64,000 nucleotides of DNA from Apteryx mantelli (GCF_036417845.1 NC_089983.1:18629207-18693206), one strand, 5' to 3'. Counted from the first letter of the stretch, positions 38,901-51,072 are shown. Notes: generated by a model from the letters alone, not told the origin. Numbers and translations are program-made.

Positions 38901-41900
38901 CTGCCGCCCACTGGTGACTGGCGACCCCTTCCCCTCACCTCTGTCAGCCTCTGTGGAGCTCTGAGCTCAATACTGCTAGCCCAGAGCATGCTCCTACACA
39001 CAAAATGCTTCCTCTGAATTACCAATGTCCTACTGAAATGCTGTTACCTTCTCAAATATAAATACTAACAATTATCGTTAAAGGAAAGGCTTCCTTGATG
39101 GAGGCCATCCATAAACCACCCCATTTACTGGCATCTATCGCTGTCCCCGAAAGACCACAGAAATTAGGCTTGGCAAACAGCATTAGACCCAGCTGTCAGA
39201 GATGCTGTCCAATCATGAGCAAAGGCATGATACACACCAGAGCCACCCGCAGTCATAAGACGTGCACAGGTTCCACCTGTCATTCACAGAGAGGAATACA
39301 ACCAAACACAATATATTGCCCAAATGCTCTAAGATTCATGGCCTCGACATTGTTGGGATATTTCCACCACTGGCAAATTAATTGCGCTTTTCATGCTAGG
39401 CATGGCTGGAACTCAAGAATCCTGGCTGCAACGTCACAAAGCGCATACCAGAGAACTGGAGACAAAATGTACTCCTGGAGAAATAGTTTGTCATTTTGAC
39501 CTGACTTACTCTGAAGCAAGCAGACTCTTTGGTCTCACTGTGAGAGAGAAAAGTCCTGGAGGGAGACTGGGGAGTCCAGCAGTGCAAGCAGCACCTGTGT
39601 GTATGGCCTCTCTTAGCTGCAGAGCCACATGGCTCTGCCTGAATATAACTCCAATTCACAACAGAGCAAGGAAGACCTGGCTGAGAGGCATCCAAGAAGG
39701 CAGGCACTGTTGGGGACCCCTCCTCTGCATCACTTTCGTGGCCATTCCTGCAACAATCCTGAATGTGTTGAGTAGAACTGAAGTAATAGCCCTTTTCTGC
39801 CTGCATTAATAATCAATTTTTATAGACCAAATAAGACATCACCGTGCAGGCAGAGCTCGCAGAGAACCAGTTAATGATCATCATGGTTGGGGTATCTGTT
39901 CTAATCCAAAGTGGTTGCTTAGTGCCAAATGCAAAGACGTAAATCAGTCACCATTTCTCTAATCTGTTAACTTTCTTCTATAACCGTTTTATAGTGCCAC
40001 ACAAATAGGAGGCTGCCAGTGAAACTGGCTCATAACATACATAAAGTGTTATTTAAAAAAAAATCAAAAGGCAGTGTTAAGGATTGACAGACTAATTTCA
40101 GCCTATTTTTCTGTACCTCACTTAATGCCTCCTCTTCAGGGACAAATTGAAACGAACCAGAATAAAACCTGACTTTTTGTGTGAAGAGGGGAAAAAATAC
40201 CTTTTCATTTTGTACCTTTAGTGTTGCTGAAAGCGCAAGCTGATAGCGGTGGTTGGAATCAGCCTTCAAACAAGCAGGTGATATGTGAGTTTCCCTGCTG
40301 AGCTCTTCAAATGATCGCTCTAGCTGTGAGCACTCCAACTGGAGGGACAGATTCGGTGTGGCACCACTCGAAGGAACAGCCTACAACCCAGAGGGAAAAT
40401 GGCTTCTGTTGAGACAAACCCCATCAGTATTTTTAGCCTGGTTGCCTAATAACACAAGATTCACTCAGTTACAATGTGTGTTTAATGAATTGGCCTGTCT
40501 GGCCTCCATCTCCCCAGAAGCTTTTGGCCAATTTCAATCAAATGTGACTGAAAAGCAGAGATTTCACTGGTACCACATACTTATGGATTTCACTGAAACA
40601 GAAGGAGCAGACCGGCAGGAGGGACTCTATTAGTGGGACGCAGGGTTAGCCTTCAGAGAATCCCCTCCGGCAAGAGGAAACCACCTTTCATTTGTTTTGC
40701 TCCTCTCCAAGAGTCGCTCAGTCACTTGTTAGCTACAGACACACCTGGATGGCTCAGCTGGCCACCATACAGGAAGGCTGAAAAACAGGTAGTTATATTT
40801 AATTAGGGCTGAGTTCAAACGCTGTACCTCAAAAACTCTTCGGACCAGGGCTGATCATTTTTCTCTGCTTGTCCGGTCAGTAAAGCAAAAGGAAAGGTAC
40901 TGGTTCATAAGTGATGTCCCTGGTGGGCAAGGCAATGCTAGTTTATTGGAAGAAGCCACCGGCAGCAAAGTGAAACACCCATTGCAGGAGCAATGCAGTG
41001 CCGAGCCATTTCCTCTGGCCTCGGCACTACACTGGCTATCTCTTCCCCAACCAAAATCCTGCACAGTGTGGGGACCCCCTCCCCAGGATGCCAGGTAACA
41101 GCCCAACACAAATCAAGAGTCACAGTAACAACGATTTGGGGCCACTCCTTAACCCTCTGGTCCCTGTTTCAATAAAAGCAGCGTTACTTCTGACATTACT
41201 GTGCGCATTCTCTTTTCTCCTCCTCTAGTCATGCTTTCTCCCTCCTCTGGCCCCATCTGGAAGTGGACACCAGCCACCTTGGAGGCCTCCTCCCTTCCTC
41301 GTTGGGCTCCTGTGGCACGCTCTCCATGGCTCACTTCATCCACCACCTCCCTGCCTACTGGCACTCTTGAGTTTCCAGTTAGATGGCCTCATACGATACC
41401 TTTAAAGTCAATGGAAGCTTTGACATGAAATTCAATAAGCTGAGGATGATACGTGCAGTCCCTACAGCTCTTCTTTCGCCAATTAACTCCCCTCTCTTTC
41501 CTTTCCTGTCATATTGTTTTACCTATTACTCCATGCCTAATAAATTATCAGTAATGCTCTGGCATAAAACATTTATTATCCTGAGCATCATGTGACTAAT
41601 GAGTGAGTTAACCTCAAATTTCTGTCCATATAATTCACACACATTGATTTTGCATGAAAAGAACTCTTGACTTACATCAGATGATCCTGATAAATTTAAT
41701 CTGTTTAATGCTGCTTCTTTTTAAGCAAATGTAAAATGTTTTCCTCTCTGAAGTTTCTCACCAGTAAAACCTGCACTGCAACTTGGCAAAAAAACTCCTC
41801 CGCTACCCTTCCAAACTAATCAATAAAACTAAAAAAAAAAACAACGAAGTGCATAAAAATTATCTGATTCTTCAAATATCAGGCAACTCAGCCAACTTGA

Positions 41901-42868
41901 CAGCTTTGTTACGAATGCGACATATTATCAAAACTGACGGCTGGTGTCAAAATCAACAGCTGGAATTTAGCATCTGGCTGGAAGAGGTACCATTGGGGAG
42001 CCACTTTATCCCCGGTGAGCTCCTATCACCTTCCCTGCAGACCTTCCTCCCAGCCAACAACCCCTTTTGCTGGGAACGGTGGGGAGCACGAAGGCAACTC
42101 AAGAGCTCATGAGCCATCGGGACCCTGTGGAAACCCTGTGGGTGGGTGATGATGGGCCTGGCAGCTAACTGAAAACTGCTGTCCCTGCATTTGCTTTACT
42201 ATGGCACAGGAGAAACCAGGAAACCATACTTTGTATTTGGACCTGGCTGCAATGGGGCTTTGCAGGCTTCCTTGGGATGTATATAGGGCTCGAAGTTTTA
42301 AAAACTCAAAAATTTGCAGAATCTTTACAGAAGGTTCAAAACAGAAGTCAGGAAATGCTATTTGTTCACGTTACGAAGACACAGTATCTACCTTCTCCAT
42401 CACATAGAGGTGCAATGCACTGTCGAGAAGGTCGATGCAGAAAGGATTTTCCCCTCAGGAAGACAGTCTCCAAAGTGCAAACCAAAGATGGGCTGGAGAG
42501 CATGTCTGTCCTGCAATGGGGACCACGACCAGGCTGAGACTTCTCTGCAGTTCATCAAAACTGAAGAAAAAATAAATTTTGAATAAATTTATTTTTGTGA
42601 AAGAGACACAGCCAGGCCTGGTTGGGGTTGGGTTGTTCCTTCCACAGGAAAACAGGCAGAGGAAGAGCTGGAGCCGGCACGGAGATGGGATGGAGCACTG
42701 GGCTGGCCGCTCCTGGGGATTTTCGCTGAAGGCAGCTACGGGGAGAGCGACAGCTCCTGCCATCCTGCCCCGCATCCTGCCACATCCCCCAGTTCCCTGC
42801 AGCCCCTGCCACCGCCCCCGGCAAAAAGGACTTCTCCCAGGCCGCACCGAGGTCCCAGCCAGAAACAG

Positions 42869-42884
42869 AGAGAGAGAGAGAACA
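42869..42884 (+). repeat. (GA)n microsatellite
   Basis: A short run of GA units in purine-rich DNA. Confidence 0.75.
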
Positions 42885-45800
42885 AAAGAAAACTGGGTAG
42901 GATCGTGTATCAACACAGGCGAATCATGGCAACCCTTTAAAAATATGAATGTCTTAGCAACTGTATATCAGGTAGCTTCCTTTAGCCAGCCAGGGAGAGA
43001 GAGCAAGAACAGAACAGTTTTGCTTCGATCTCTCCCTTTAAAATATGTCCACTCCCCTCTGAGCCTGCATATTTTACCGTCTCAGCATACTTTCCTTGTT
43101 GTCAGCTCTGGCAGACTTGGTGATTTTTTTTTAAGTGAATTTACTCACCAAATACATTTTTCAAGCTCTCATGACTTGAGAGAGAGAAGTTGCAATCTGA
43201 AAGAAAACAGCAACAAAAAATCAGGTAATAACAGTAACACTGCAGAATATCAGGGGTTTGAACATTTGGTGACTGGAAAGGATAAGTCATTTGCATTATT
43301 CTTATGCCATTAATTTTTATTCATTTTGTTGCAATATTATTAAAATATTTTGTTTTCTGCATAAGAAAAAAAAAGGAAGGATCACAGCCATTCAGACTAC
43401 AAATATTCCACATGTTTTTATCTACAGGATGTGAGAAAATCACAAAGGCATTGTATATACCCAAGTATTAGAAATTACAAACAAAAACATCTGCGTTGCA
43501 GCAGGAAGTCCTGTTACCAGGCAAATGTCAAGTATAGAAGATAAAAAGAAATTTACTGTGCTTGAAAACATCAGCATATGGATGATCAACTGAAGTCCAC
43601 TAAAGTTCATAGGAGTATTTTCCCTGACGATAACAGCTTTGAATCAGACCTGGGAGCAGTTACATATTATTCTAAATAAACAGATTAGCATTTCTTCCTG
43701 TCAAGTAGCTCTTTTTGGTGCAATCTTACTGAAAGCCTGAAAATATCTGATCTCTATAACCACACCCAGTTTATCGCTGTTCCTCCAGATGCTTTTCCAA
43801 CACTACAATTTTTCACAGAAGAAATGCTGAGAATCCATTTAGCACAATTAGAATACCCAATTAATCTCCACAACACGCATGATGAATCATATCTCTAGGT
43901 ACTCCTTCCCCCGAGCAAGCACTCCAACCAACATTAGACTGTTTTAATATTTATTTTAACTTCTTCAGAATAAGCAGGAAGCTGTACAGTGAAAGGGTTT
44001 AACTCAGATCTATAATCATAAATAACTTTCTCCAGGCATCAGCATGAATGTCTAGTACCCTATAAGCCATATTTTCCAAGAATTCTGCTGGAAAAAACTC
44101 TGCAGTTTGCTCCCATCCCCAACTGGATTTAGTGGTACCCTCCTGCCATCTACTGATGGTTAGAAGAAGGCTGCTTTTCAGACATATTTGTCAGCCAAAC
44201 AATGCAGTCAATGATCATTAAATTGCGCTAAAATGCCATAAATAACCTAATGAGGCAAGAATCCATTAGCTTTTAAAATAACTAGCATCTATTTTTACCA
44301 TCCTTTTTTTTTATTGAGTTTCATCCAATCTCTCCAATCATTATCTCTTTGTGTATTACATTGTTTTCACCTTAACTGGAAAACTGCTCAGTCAGGCCTA
44401 CTAGGCTTCCGTGTGCCTCTGTATAGTGTGGATCGTAGGACCAGCTCCCAGTCTTGGGAATAAAGACTGCCCACAGAGAGAATTAAAGGCATAAGCCTTC
44501 TTGCAGCATTTGCTGTAGAAAAGCTCCAGAGCTCTGTTTAACACAGCCCTGGTGCTGGGCTGATTTCTCTGATTTGCGTATATAGTCTTGTAATAAAGTG
44601 ATTTGCATTATACAGATTTCCTGAAAGCCTCATTCTTCCACCTGCCTTCCGCTGTTACATGTTTGGGCACAGTACGACCAAAAAGTAGGGCTGCAAGTAG
44701 GATCTATGTGTTCCACCAACACCTCACCGCCTATGCACTGTCTTTTCCAGCTTAGCTTGTCCAATCCTGGCACATTTTCACCTGAAAGATTTCTGCTAAG
44801 GTTAGTTAGAGGTCTGGTTAGAGAGTCTGGCCACAGACTTTGGAGCAATCCAGTTGTGAGCTAGACTTGTGTGTAAGACCAGTCTGCAAGACCTTCAAAA
44901 GGCAGTATTTTAAAGCCAGAAATACATTTCATTAGCAAACAGGCTTAAAAACATTTCAAAGTGAATTAATTTGAAACATAAGCAGCTGGGCTCCCCCTGT
45001 AAGGGCAGCGGACAGGCTCGGGGCTCCACCTTGGGAAGAACGTGACGTTCCCTGCATAGGTCAGAGAAAGTTTCCAGCCACCAGAGATGACTCACGTCCC
45101 AAACATCCTGACATTTCTGACTACTAACGGTCTGTGTGCTCCCAAAGCACAGGCGTTTTCAGTTAGGGCCTCACACAGCACCACTTGAAAACTTTGTGCT
45201 GTGCACAAATAGTCCAAATTCCAGCCCTGGTGCCAGGCTCATGTTCAGACAGAGGCTGCAAAAGCCTGCAAGCAGCTCCAAGTGCAGCCCTCTGCGTTGG
45301 CTATAGATTGCAAGTAAGGCAAGAATTCACTAGTGGTAAAAATAAGCACAGAAATCCAGTTTGACTGAAATATAAAACAAGAAGCCTGCCTAGTCTCCAT
45401 TTGTTAAGGCAGCAGGATACGCTGGGAGTGAAACACACACAAGAACGGGCCGAGTGCTGGAATTACTCCTGGTGGCTTCCTCACTAGCTCTTGCCCGTGC
45501 TGCTGTGCCTGCAGGGCTAGCCGTGACGCTGGATTACCGAAACACAGCCCTGCCGCTGGTGTCAGCTTTAGCAACACGACGAGGAACTGCTGGGAGATGC
45601 CAGGGCCGTGGGGACACCCAGTTCGCCTGCCCCTTGCTCGCTCGCCACATGGCTGCTCCGCCAGCACGCGCTGCAGCCCCCGCGGCACCAGCCCTCCGAG
45701 GGGCCCGGCCGCGCGCTGCCGCGAGCGCACGCCTCACCCAGCCTCCCTGTCCAGGGTGGTGGCAGAGACGGCACGAGGCAGGCCGGTGCTCTGCCACAGA

Positions 45801-46042
45801 CGGAAAAACGCCAAAACGAAAAACGCCAAAACACGGCCCGACGTGCTGCGTCGCCCGTGGCGAGGCCCCCGCGACCGCCGCAGAGGCTGAGCCCGCGCAG
45901 CGCTCCGCCGTCGCCTTCCGGGCGCGGGGAAACCGGCCGCCGCACGCCGGGACGCCTGCGCCCGCCTGAGGACGGGACAGTAACGGAGGGGGACGCTTGG
46001 CCCGAGGGAACCCACCGTGCGGAGGGGGGAGGGAAGGAAAGA

Positions 46043-46073
<31 letters not shown>

Positions 46074-46076
46074 CGG
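46043..46076 (+). repeat. (GGCA)n microsatellite
   Basis: About eight tandem GGCA units lie some 240 bases upstream of the CAVIN2 start codon, within the CpG island. Length variation is likely between individuals. Confidence 0.9.
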
Positions 46077-46079
46077 CGG

Positions 46080-46250
46080 GGCCGGGCGGGCGGAGCCGGG
46101 GCAGCGGGGCCGGGGCAGGGCGGGCGGAGCCGGAGCCGGGGCAGCGGGGCCGGGCGGGCAGAGCCGGGGCCGGGGCAGCGGGGCCGGGCGGGCAGAGCCG
46201 GGGCCGGGGCAGCGGGGCCGGGCGGGCGGAGCCGGGGCCGGGGCGGCCGC
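46080..46250 (+). repeat. 34-bp G-rich minisatellite in CAVIN2 promoter
   Basis: Units of 34 bases with GGGGCCGGGCGGGC and GAGCCGGGG cores recur. The landmark GCAGC falls at 46141, 46175 and 46209, spaced exactly 34, with an earlier diverged copy at 46101. It has many G-runs and could form four-stranded DNA. It is probably variable in copy number and hard to assemble. Confidence 0.85.
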
Positions 46251-46314
46251 GCCGGGGCGGCCCGCGGGCGCAGCCCTTAAGAGCGGCGGCGCGGCGGGCC
46301 GGGCCGGGGCGGCC

Positions 46315-46692
46315 ATGGGGGAGGCGGCGGGCGCCGGTGCGGGCGGCGCGGCGGGCGGCGGCCCGGTGAGCGCCGTGACGGTGCTGGCGCTGCTGGAGAA
46401 GCTGGTGTCGATGCTGGAGGCGGTGGAGGGGCAGCAGCGGCAGATGGAGCAGCGGCAGCGGGGGCTGGAGGGGGCGGTGCGCGGCATCCAGGGCGACCTG
46501 GGCAAGCTGTGCCGCAGCCACGGCGCCACGGGGGCGGCCGTGGAGAAGCTGCTGGAGAAGTCGCGCAAGGTGTGCGCGCACACCCGCGCCGTGCGCGACC
46601 GCCTGGAGCGGCAGTGCGCGCAGGTGCGCCGCCTGGAGCAGCACCACGCGCAGCTGCTGCGCCGCGACCGCTTCAAGGTGCTCATCTTCCAG
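46315..46692 (+). CDS. CAVIN2: CAVIN2 exon 1 coding part (residues 1-126)
   Basis: The exon starts at an ATG in strong context (GCGGCCATGG). It encodes MGEAAGAGAGG, a short Gly/Ala-rich N-terminus, and then the first cavin helical region. That region has the heptad leucines of VLALLEKLVSMLEAV and the conserved blocks MEQRQRGLEG, LLEKSRKV, AHTRAV, RQCAQVRRLE and HAQLLRRD, ending FKVLIFQ. This is the coiled-coil region (about residues 18-120) through which cavins form trimers. The frame stays open upstream to 45997, but that sequence is repeat-derived. The chosen ATG aligns with the MGE start known in mammals. The donor CCAG|GTGAGT is strong, and the last 34 coding bases are the first unit of a 52-bp tandem array. 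Codons are extremely GC-rich compared with exon 2. Confidence 0.94.
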
Positions 46693-46918
46693 GTGAGTGC
46701 GCCCCGCGCAGCGCCGCGACCGCTTCAGGGTGCCCATCTTCCAGGTGAGTGCGCCCCGCGCAGCGCCGCGACCCCTTCAGGGTGCCCATCTTCCAGGTGA
46801 GTGCGCCCCGCGCAGCGCCGCGACCGCTTCAGGGTGCCCATCTTCCAGGTGAGTGCGCCCCGCGCAGCGCCGCGACCCCTTCAGGGTGCCCATCTTCCAG
46901 GTGAGTGCGCCCCGCGCA
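46659..46918 (+). repeat. 52-bp tandem array duplicating the CAVIN2 exon 1 end and splice donor, five copies
   Basis: Units start at 46659, 46711, 46763, 46815 and 46867, and a partial sixth follows. Each holds a copy of the exon end (CATCTTCCAG) and a GTGAGT donor, at 46693, 46745, 46797, 46849 and 46901. Copies 2-5 share two changes from copy 1. Copies 2 and 4 match each other, as do 3 and 5, implying a later duplication of a 104-bp pair. Only donor 1 joins the known reading frame to exon 2. The CDS frame meets TGA at 46798 if the array is read through. Confidence 0.95.
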
Positions 46919-47232
46919 GCGCCGCGCCGCCCACCCGCGCCCTGCTGCAACCGGCCCAAACGCCGCCCGCTCTCCTGCCCGCATATTTTCCCCTTTTTAA
47001 GCCATGATGCGGACGGAGCACGGCGGGAGCCTTAACTAAATAGGGGACGTGGCTTCTGCATCTCAAAAAAACAAACAAAAACAAAAAACCTTCCACAACT
47101 CACTTGTTTTGGGAGGAAGAGGAAAACACTGGGCTTGAGCAGGCACAGCTTGGACACGTCACTAACTTCTCATGCTAAATCGGTTGGTTTCGTGTTAACT
47201 TCAGTGGTTGTTCGCCCTACGCCCTGGCGGTT

Positions 47233-47247
47233 CCCCCCCCCCCCCCC
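47233..47247. repeat. Poly(C) tract, 15 bases
   Basis: An uninterrupted C run in CAVIN2 intron 1, about 540 bases after the exon 1 donor. Its length is uncertain in any assembly. Confidence 0.9.
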
Positions 47248-48359
47248 ACAAAAAAGCAGTACTCAACTTAAAAACCTGGCAGGGCTGGTTAGTTCCCAGG
47301 CACTTCCCCCACAAAAGGAAACCCCCACTTCCCCGCACATTGTTCTCACTAAATTACAGTTTACTCTCCTAAAGCCAAGAGAGGAAGAGTCACGGCTTGG
47401 ATAGAGCACGGTAGTTTCCACCCCAAAAGGAATGTGGAAACTATTGCAGGAACTGGATAAATTAAAAGACATAAATTACCTTGGGAAGTCCAGGTAACGT
47501 AAGATCTGTTCCTGTAATTCAAAGCATTGCCATCTCCTAGGACCCATCATCCAACAGTTGGCTCAAGCCTCCAATTCTGGATATAGATTTCAAATGCTTC
47601 CCGGGGGAGGGTGCACCAGCTTGACCTGGGTGAAGATAATTTTATGTCACTTCTGCTACCTCCAAGCATTAGAATTAAGGCCTTACAATGATATGTAAAA
47701 AATACAGTGTCTCCCTTCAGAAAAAGCACCAAAATTTAGTATTTTAAGAAGGTCTGATGCATAGAGGAAGAATAAAACACAGCTGTATGTGTGCTGGGTG
47801 GTTAAAGTTGCCTCAGTTAGCAAAACGCATTACTGCCTAGTGGCAGTGATTTGTGGGCATTACGTAAAAGTAATGGTAAAAGTCACAGAGAAGGATTTGG
47901 AGGATAAAGCAGCATCCGAATAGGAGAAGGCTGGGTTTGCTTGTTTCCCGAAACTAAGAAATTCTATTAAGTTAAGACCTACTTAAACCTATGACTTCAG
48001 TCTGGGCCCTCCCTTAATACTAGGTCCTACAATACACAGAAACACAGTGAACGACACAGGCCCGTTTTGCAGAATGACAGCTCGGGTCCCCAGCGGCTGC
48101 ACAGTCCTTCGCCAAGGAGGAGACCTCCGGGCAGGAGGTCTGTTTTTCAGCTCCTGTACAAGGATTTAGCTGGCCACGTTCCCATCTGTCACCGAGAAGC
48201 GTGTTGCCCTAGGGGAGATGGAGGTAACGGTGCGAGGCTGATGCAGATACAGGGCTTAGAAGAGAAACCCTGCGGTGCAGTTCAGTAAAGGCAACGTTGT
48301 GCACTTCAGCCGTCCCTATTGCTAGCCTGCTGCTGAAAAGAAACACGGATATCTGGAAA

Positions 48360-48600
48360 AGCAGAGTCCTAGGAGAGTTTCCCGGCGCGTGGGAGGAGCG
48401 CGCAGCGGCCAGCGCTGGCGGGCGGAGGAGCTGGGATTTTCCAGCGGGGCAGCGGAGGGTGGCAGGGCCCCACCGCCTCCCAGCCGGGCCGGCGGAGGAG
48501 CGCGGCCCGCGTGCCCGTCACCGGGGCGGCTCGGTGCGCGCTCACAGGCCCCGCACACGGAGAGGGGAAGGCCCGCGAGTCGGCGCGGCCAGCGCCTTCA
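48360..48600. promoter_or_regulatory. GC-rich, CpG-rich island inside CAVIN2 intron 1
   Basis: About 240 bases of dense GC (GGAGCGCGCAGCGGCCAGCG) lie 1.7 kb after exon 1 and are sharply bounded by AT-rich DNA. It could be an intronic enhancer or alternative promoter. The overlapping frames on both strands are unsupported. Confidence 0.5.
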
Positions 48601-50962
48601 TAAGGCAATCAGTCGTACAGAGGAAAGAGCTGCCTGGAGTTAGGCACAGCACTGAGCACGAGCCCCGCAAAAAACAATTCCAGGAAGGAGAAGCCAGAGC
48701 AATGAAGCCATCTTGATGCCAGATTTGTTTAAAAACAAAGAGAATTTTGGATATATGAAATTTGTCTTTGGTTTAGAAATTTCTCTTCTACAGGAAAAAA
48801 AAAACCCAAACAACTAACTCCACACCTCATGTTTCTCATTAAGACATACTTTTCCAGCTACAGAAAACAACTCAGTGTGAAAATTAAAATATACATTTGT
48901 GATTTAATTCTGCATTCACTGTGTATCTCAAACTCCCTGATATTTCATGGGAGCACTAGGCACAGCCAAAACACATGCCTGAACTCGAGCTTTGCATTTT
49001 ATGAAACTGCTGTGACTTGCCAGGATCAGCTTTCCCTCAGCGTACGCACTGAGAATGAACCGCGTTTACAGAAGTTCAGCTATTTACATATTTTCCATAA
49101 AAATACTTTGTCTTCCCTCCCTAGATTTTCTGCATTGTTCCTCCTTTGCATATATTTCTTTAATTGGTGACATATTTTAATGGTGCTACATCCAAGCATT
49201 TGAGGATGCAAAAGTTATTACAAATGCCATAAGTGACACAGCAATTTAACAAAACACTGAAGTGACTGTTTTTAAATCCTTATTAAGCTTTGGCATTGTT
49301 CCCCTCTGTTCTGTTCTCACCGCATGACCCGGTTTGGGGAGAGTTGTTTTTGTTTTAGCTGCAGAAGCAAAATACAAGATAAAAAAAAGACTAAACCTAA
49401 TTTTTCAATAAAATGTCTTGTTTACAAGTGGATAGGATAGATAAACCATTTTGAAATGCAGCTTGGGGTCAAGCCCAGTGACACTGAAGCCCCTTCCAGA
49501 TGCCACTGTAGGTAAATACTTGATCCTGAAATGAAGCAAGCAAGAGGCAGGTACAGGAAATTACTATTTGGTTGTATCTTGTGGTTTGGGTCAGCATAAT
49601 AACCTTTTGAAAAAGCACCTTCAAAATCAAAAATGAGCAAGTTAAGGAAGTAGGATTACGTGCTGATAATGCTATTATCTAACTACTGAATTTCCCCCTG
49701 GAGCCTTCCAGGGAGAATACTGTTGTAGTGATTAATGACAAAAATATTTCACATGGCTCTCAGAACGCGATCCAGCTGTGCTGCAGGCGCTCAGCAGGCC
49801 TGTGCAGCTGAAACCACACCACAGGCCCCGGCGTCCCAGTCTGCGCAGGGCCGGCCAGGGGGTGGGCAGCAATCTCCTTCCCTTGCCTGCAGTCCCAGCC
49901 TGCTGCCTTTCCTTCTGCCTCCTCGTTTGGGAAATCTGGGCCTGAAGAGCATGTATTTCATGAAGGAAAGTACATGGAGCTATAGCTGCTCTTAAAAGCA
50001 CTTATCTTCTTTTGACAGAAATCCCTATTTCATGGAGCAAAGCAAATTTTAGATGATTAATTATTTAGGCATATAACAGCATCTACAAAGGAGGAGCCTG
50101 GGCTGCTGTAGGCATAGAAAAATGCCATCTCCCCTCCCTGAAGGCCATGGCCTCTTATTACTTGTAGTACTGTAGAAAATCCAAACCAAAACACACTAAC
50201 TTCCCTTATGCAGCATCAGAGGTTCAGCAGTCCTGAGTAAATTAACTACCTCAGTGAGCATCACTAAAGACTTTGCAGTTGCTTATTCACTTGGGCTGTT
50301 TGGTTTTGTAGTACACTGGTATGGATCTTGTCTTTCTTTACAGTAAAAGATATGGACAAGATTATGACCTATAAAAAGTTCAAGAATCGCAGATCAAAGC
50401 CATTTGGAAGGCACTCAACTTTGCAAATATTACTAGTTTTAACAGGAGTTTTTGCATACAGAATACTTGCACCATTGTACTTGGATCCTATATGAAAAAT
50501 AAAATTCAGAGGAGCTAGTTATTTATTTATCCAGTTATGAGCAGTCAAACTCATCTGAGAAAATGCAAGTGCCATTTTTGAACTCAAATGTAGAGAATAA
50601 AAAGACATTGCTCCTTTCTCAGAATTTTAGATTAGATCAAGAAGAAAAGATTAAAGTTCTACATTTTTTTGCATGGGAAATAGCATAGAGCTTGTAACAG
50701 CTGGCATGCTAAGTGTTTTGTTCTAGTCTTCCTAAGCAAAATACCAGACTTTTAAAAATGTATCAAAACAAACATAAGTATTATATAAACTTGCTAGACT
50801 GAAAAGTTACCAATAGCCCACTTAAAACATGTTATCAGTAACTATATTTGACATAGAAAAGGCTGTTCAGCCACAGAGTGTTCCTATTACATCACCTTTG
50901 TATTCCCAGACCATTGTACTTAATTTATTTTAATTTGCATTTTAATAGTTCCTGTGAAAGTA

Positions 50963-51072
50963 TACAATTCCCACTTTACAAGCAGGGTAATAGGTGCCCA
51001 GAAGCTGGTGTTTCCCAAGGCCATACAGGAAGTTTAAGTAGAGATGTGATTTCCTGAATGCCAGTCCTATCT
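50963..51072 (+). repeat. Candidate MIR-type ancient SINE fragment
   Basis: The order ATTCCCACTTTACA, GGTGCCCAGAAG, TTTCCCAAGGCCATACAG and finally GCCAGTCCT follows the well-known MIR pattern (CCCATTTTACAG, then CTTGCCCAAGGTCACACAG). The match is diverged. Ancient MIR copies are known in birds. Edges are approximate. Confidence 0.5.

Larger units (their letters stand above)
27660..45590. other. Intergenic, no gene seen apart from repeats
   Basis: This 18 kb stretch before CAVIN2 carries two CR1 tails, one older repeat candidate and simple repeats. Several open frames exceed 100 codons (29054-29722, 38197-38577, 39393-39809, 42579-43313). None shows a recognisable domain, splice structure or low-complexity-free conservation that would support a gene. 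Confidence 0.55.
45590..46960 (+). promoter_or_regulatory. CAVIN2: CpG island and promoter region of CAVIN2
   Basis: The sequence becomes strongly GC- and CpG-rich from about 45590 and stays so through exon 1 to about 46960, as is usual for a vertebrate CpG-island promoter. GC boxes (GGGGCGG, GGGCGG) are abundant just upstream of the start codon. No clear TATA box is seen near the expected start site. Two simple repeats (GGCA and a 34-bp unit) lie inside it. The transcription start cannot be fixed from sequence. Confidence 0.75.

Noticed and set aside
45997..46314. In-frame N-terminal extension of CAVIN2 to an ATG at 45997
   Set aside because: It would translate the GGCA and 34-bp repeats. 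The ATG at 46315 has strong context and aligns with the known MGE start of cavin-2.
45534..46737. Minus-strand open frames of 383 and 389 codons opposite CAVIN2 exon 1
   Set aside because: They are Arg/Ala/Pro-rich shadows of a CpG island and tandem repeats, with no domain, and lie opposite a confirmed coding exon.
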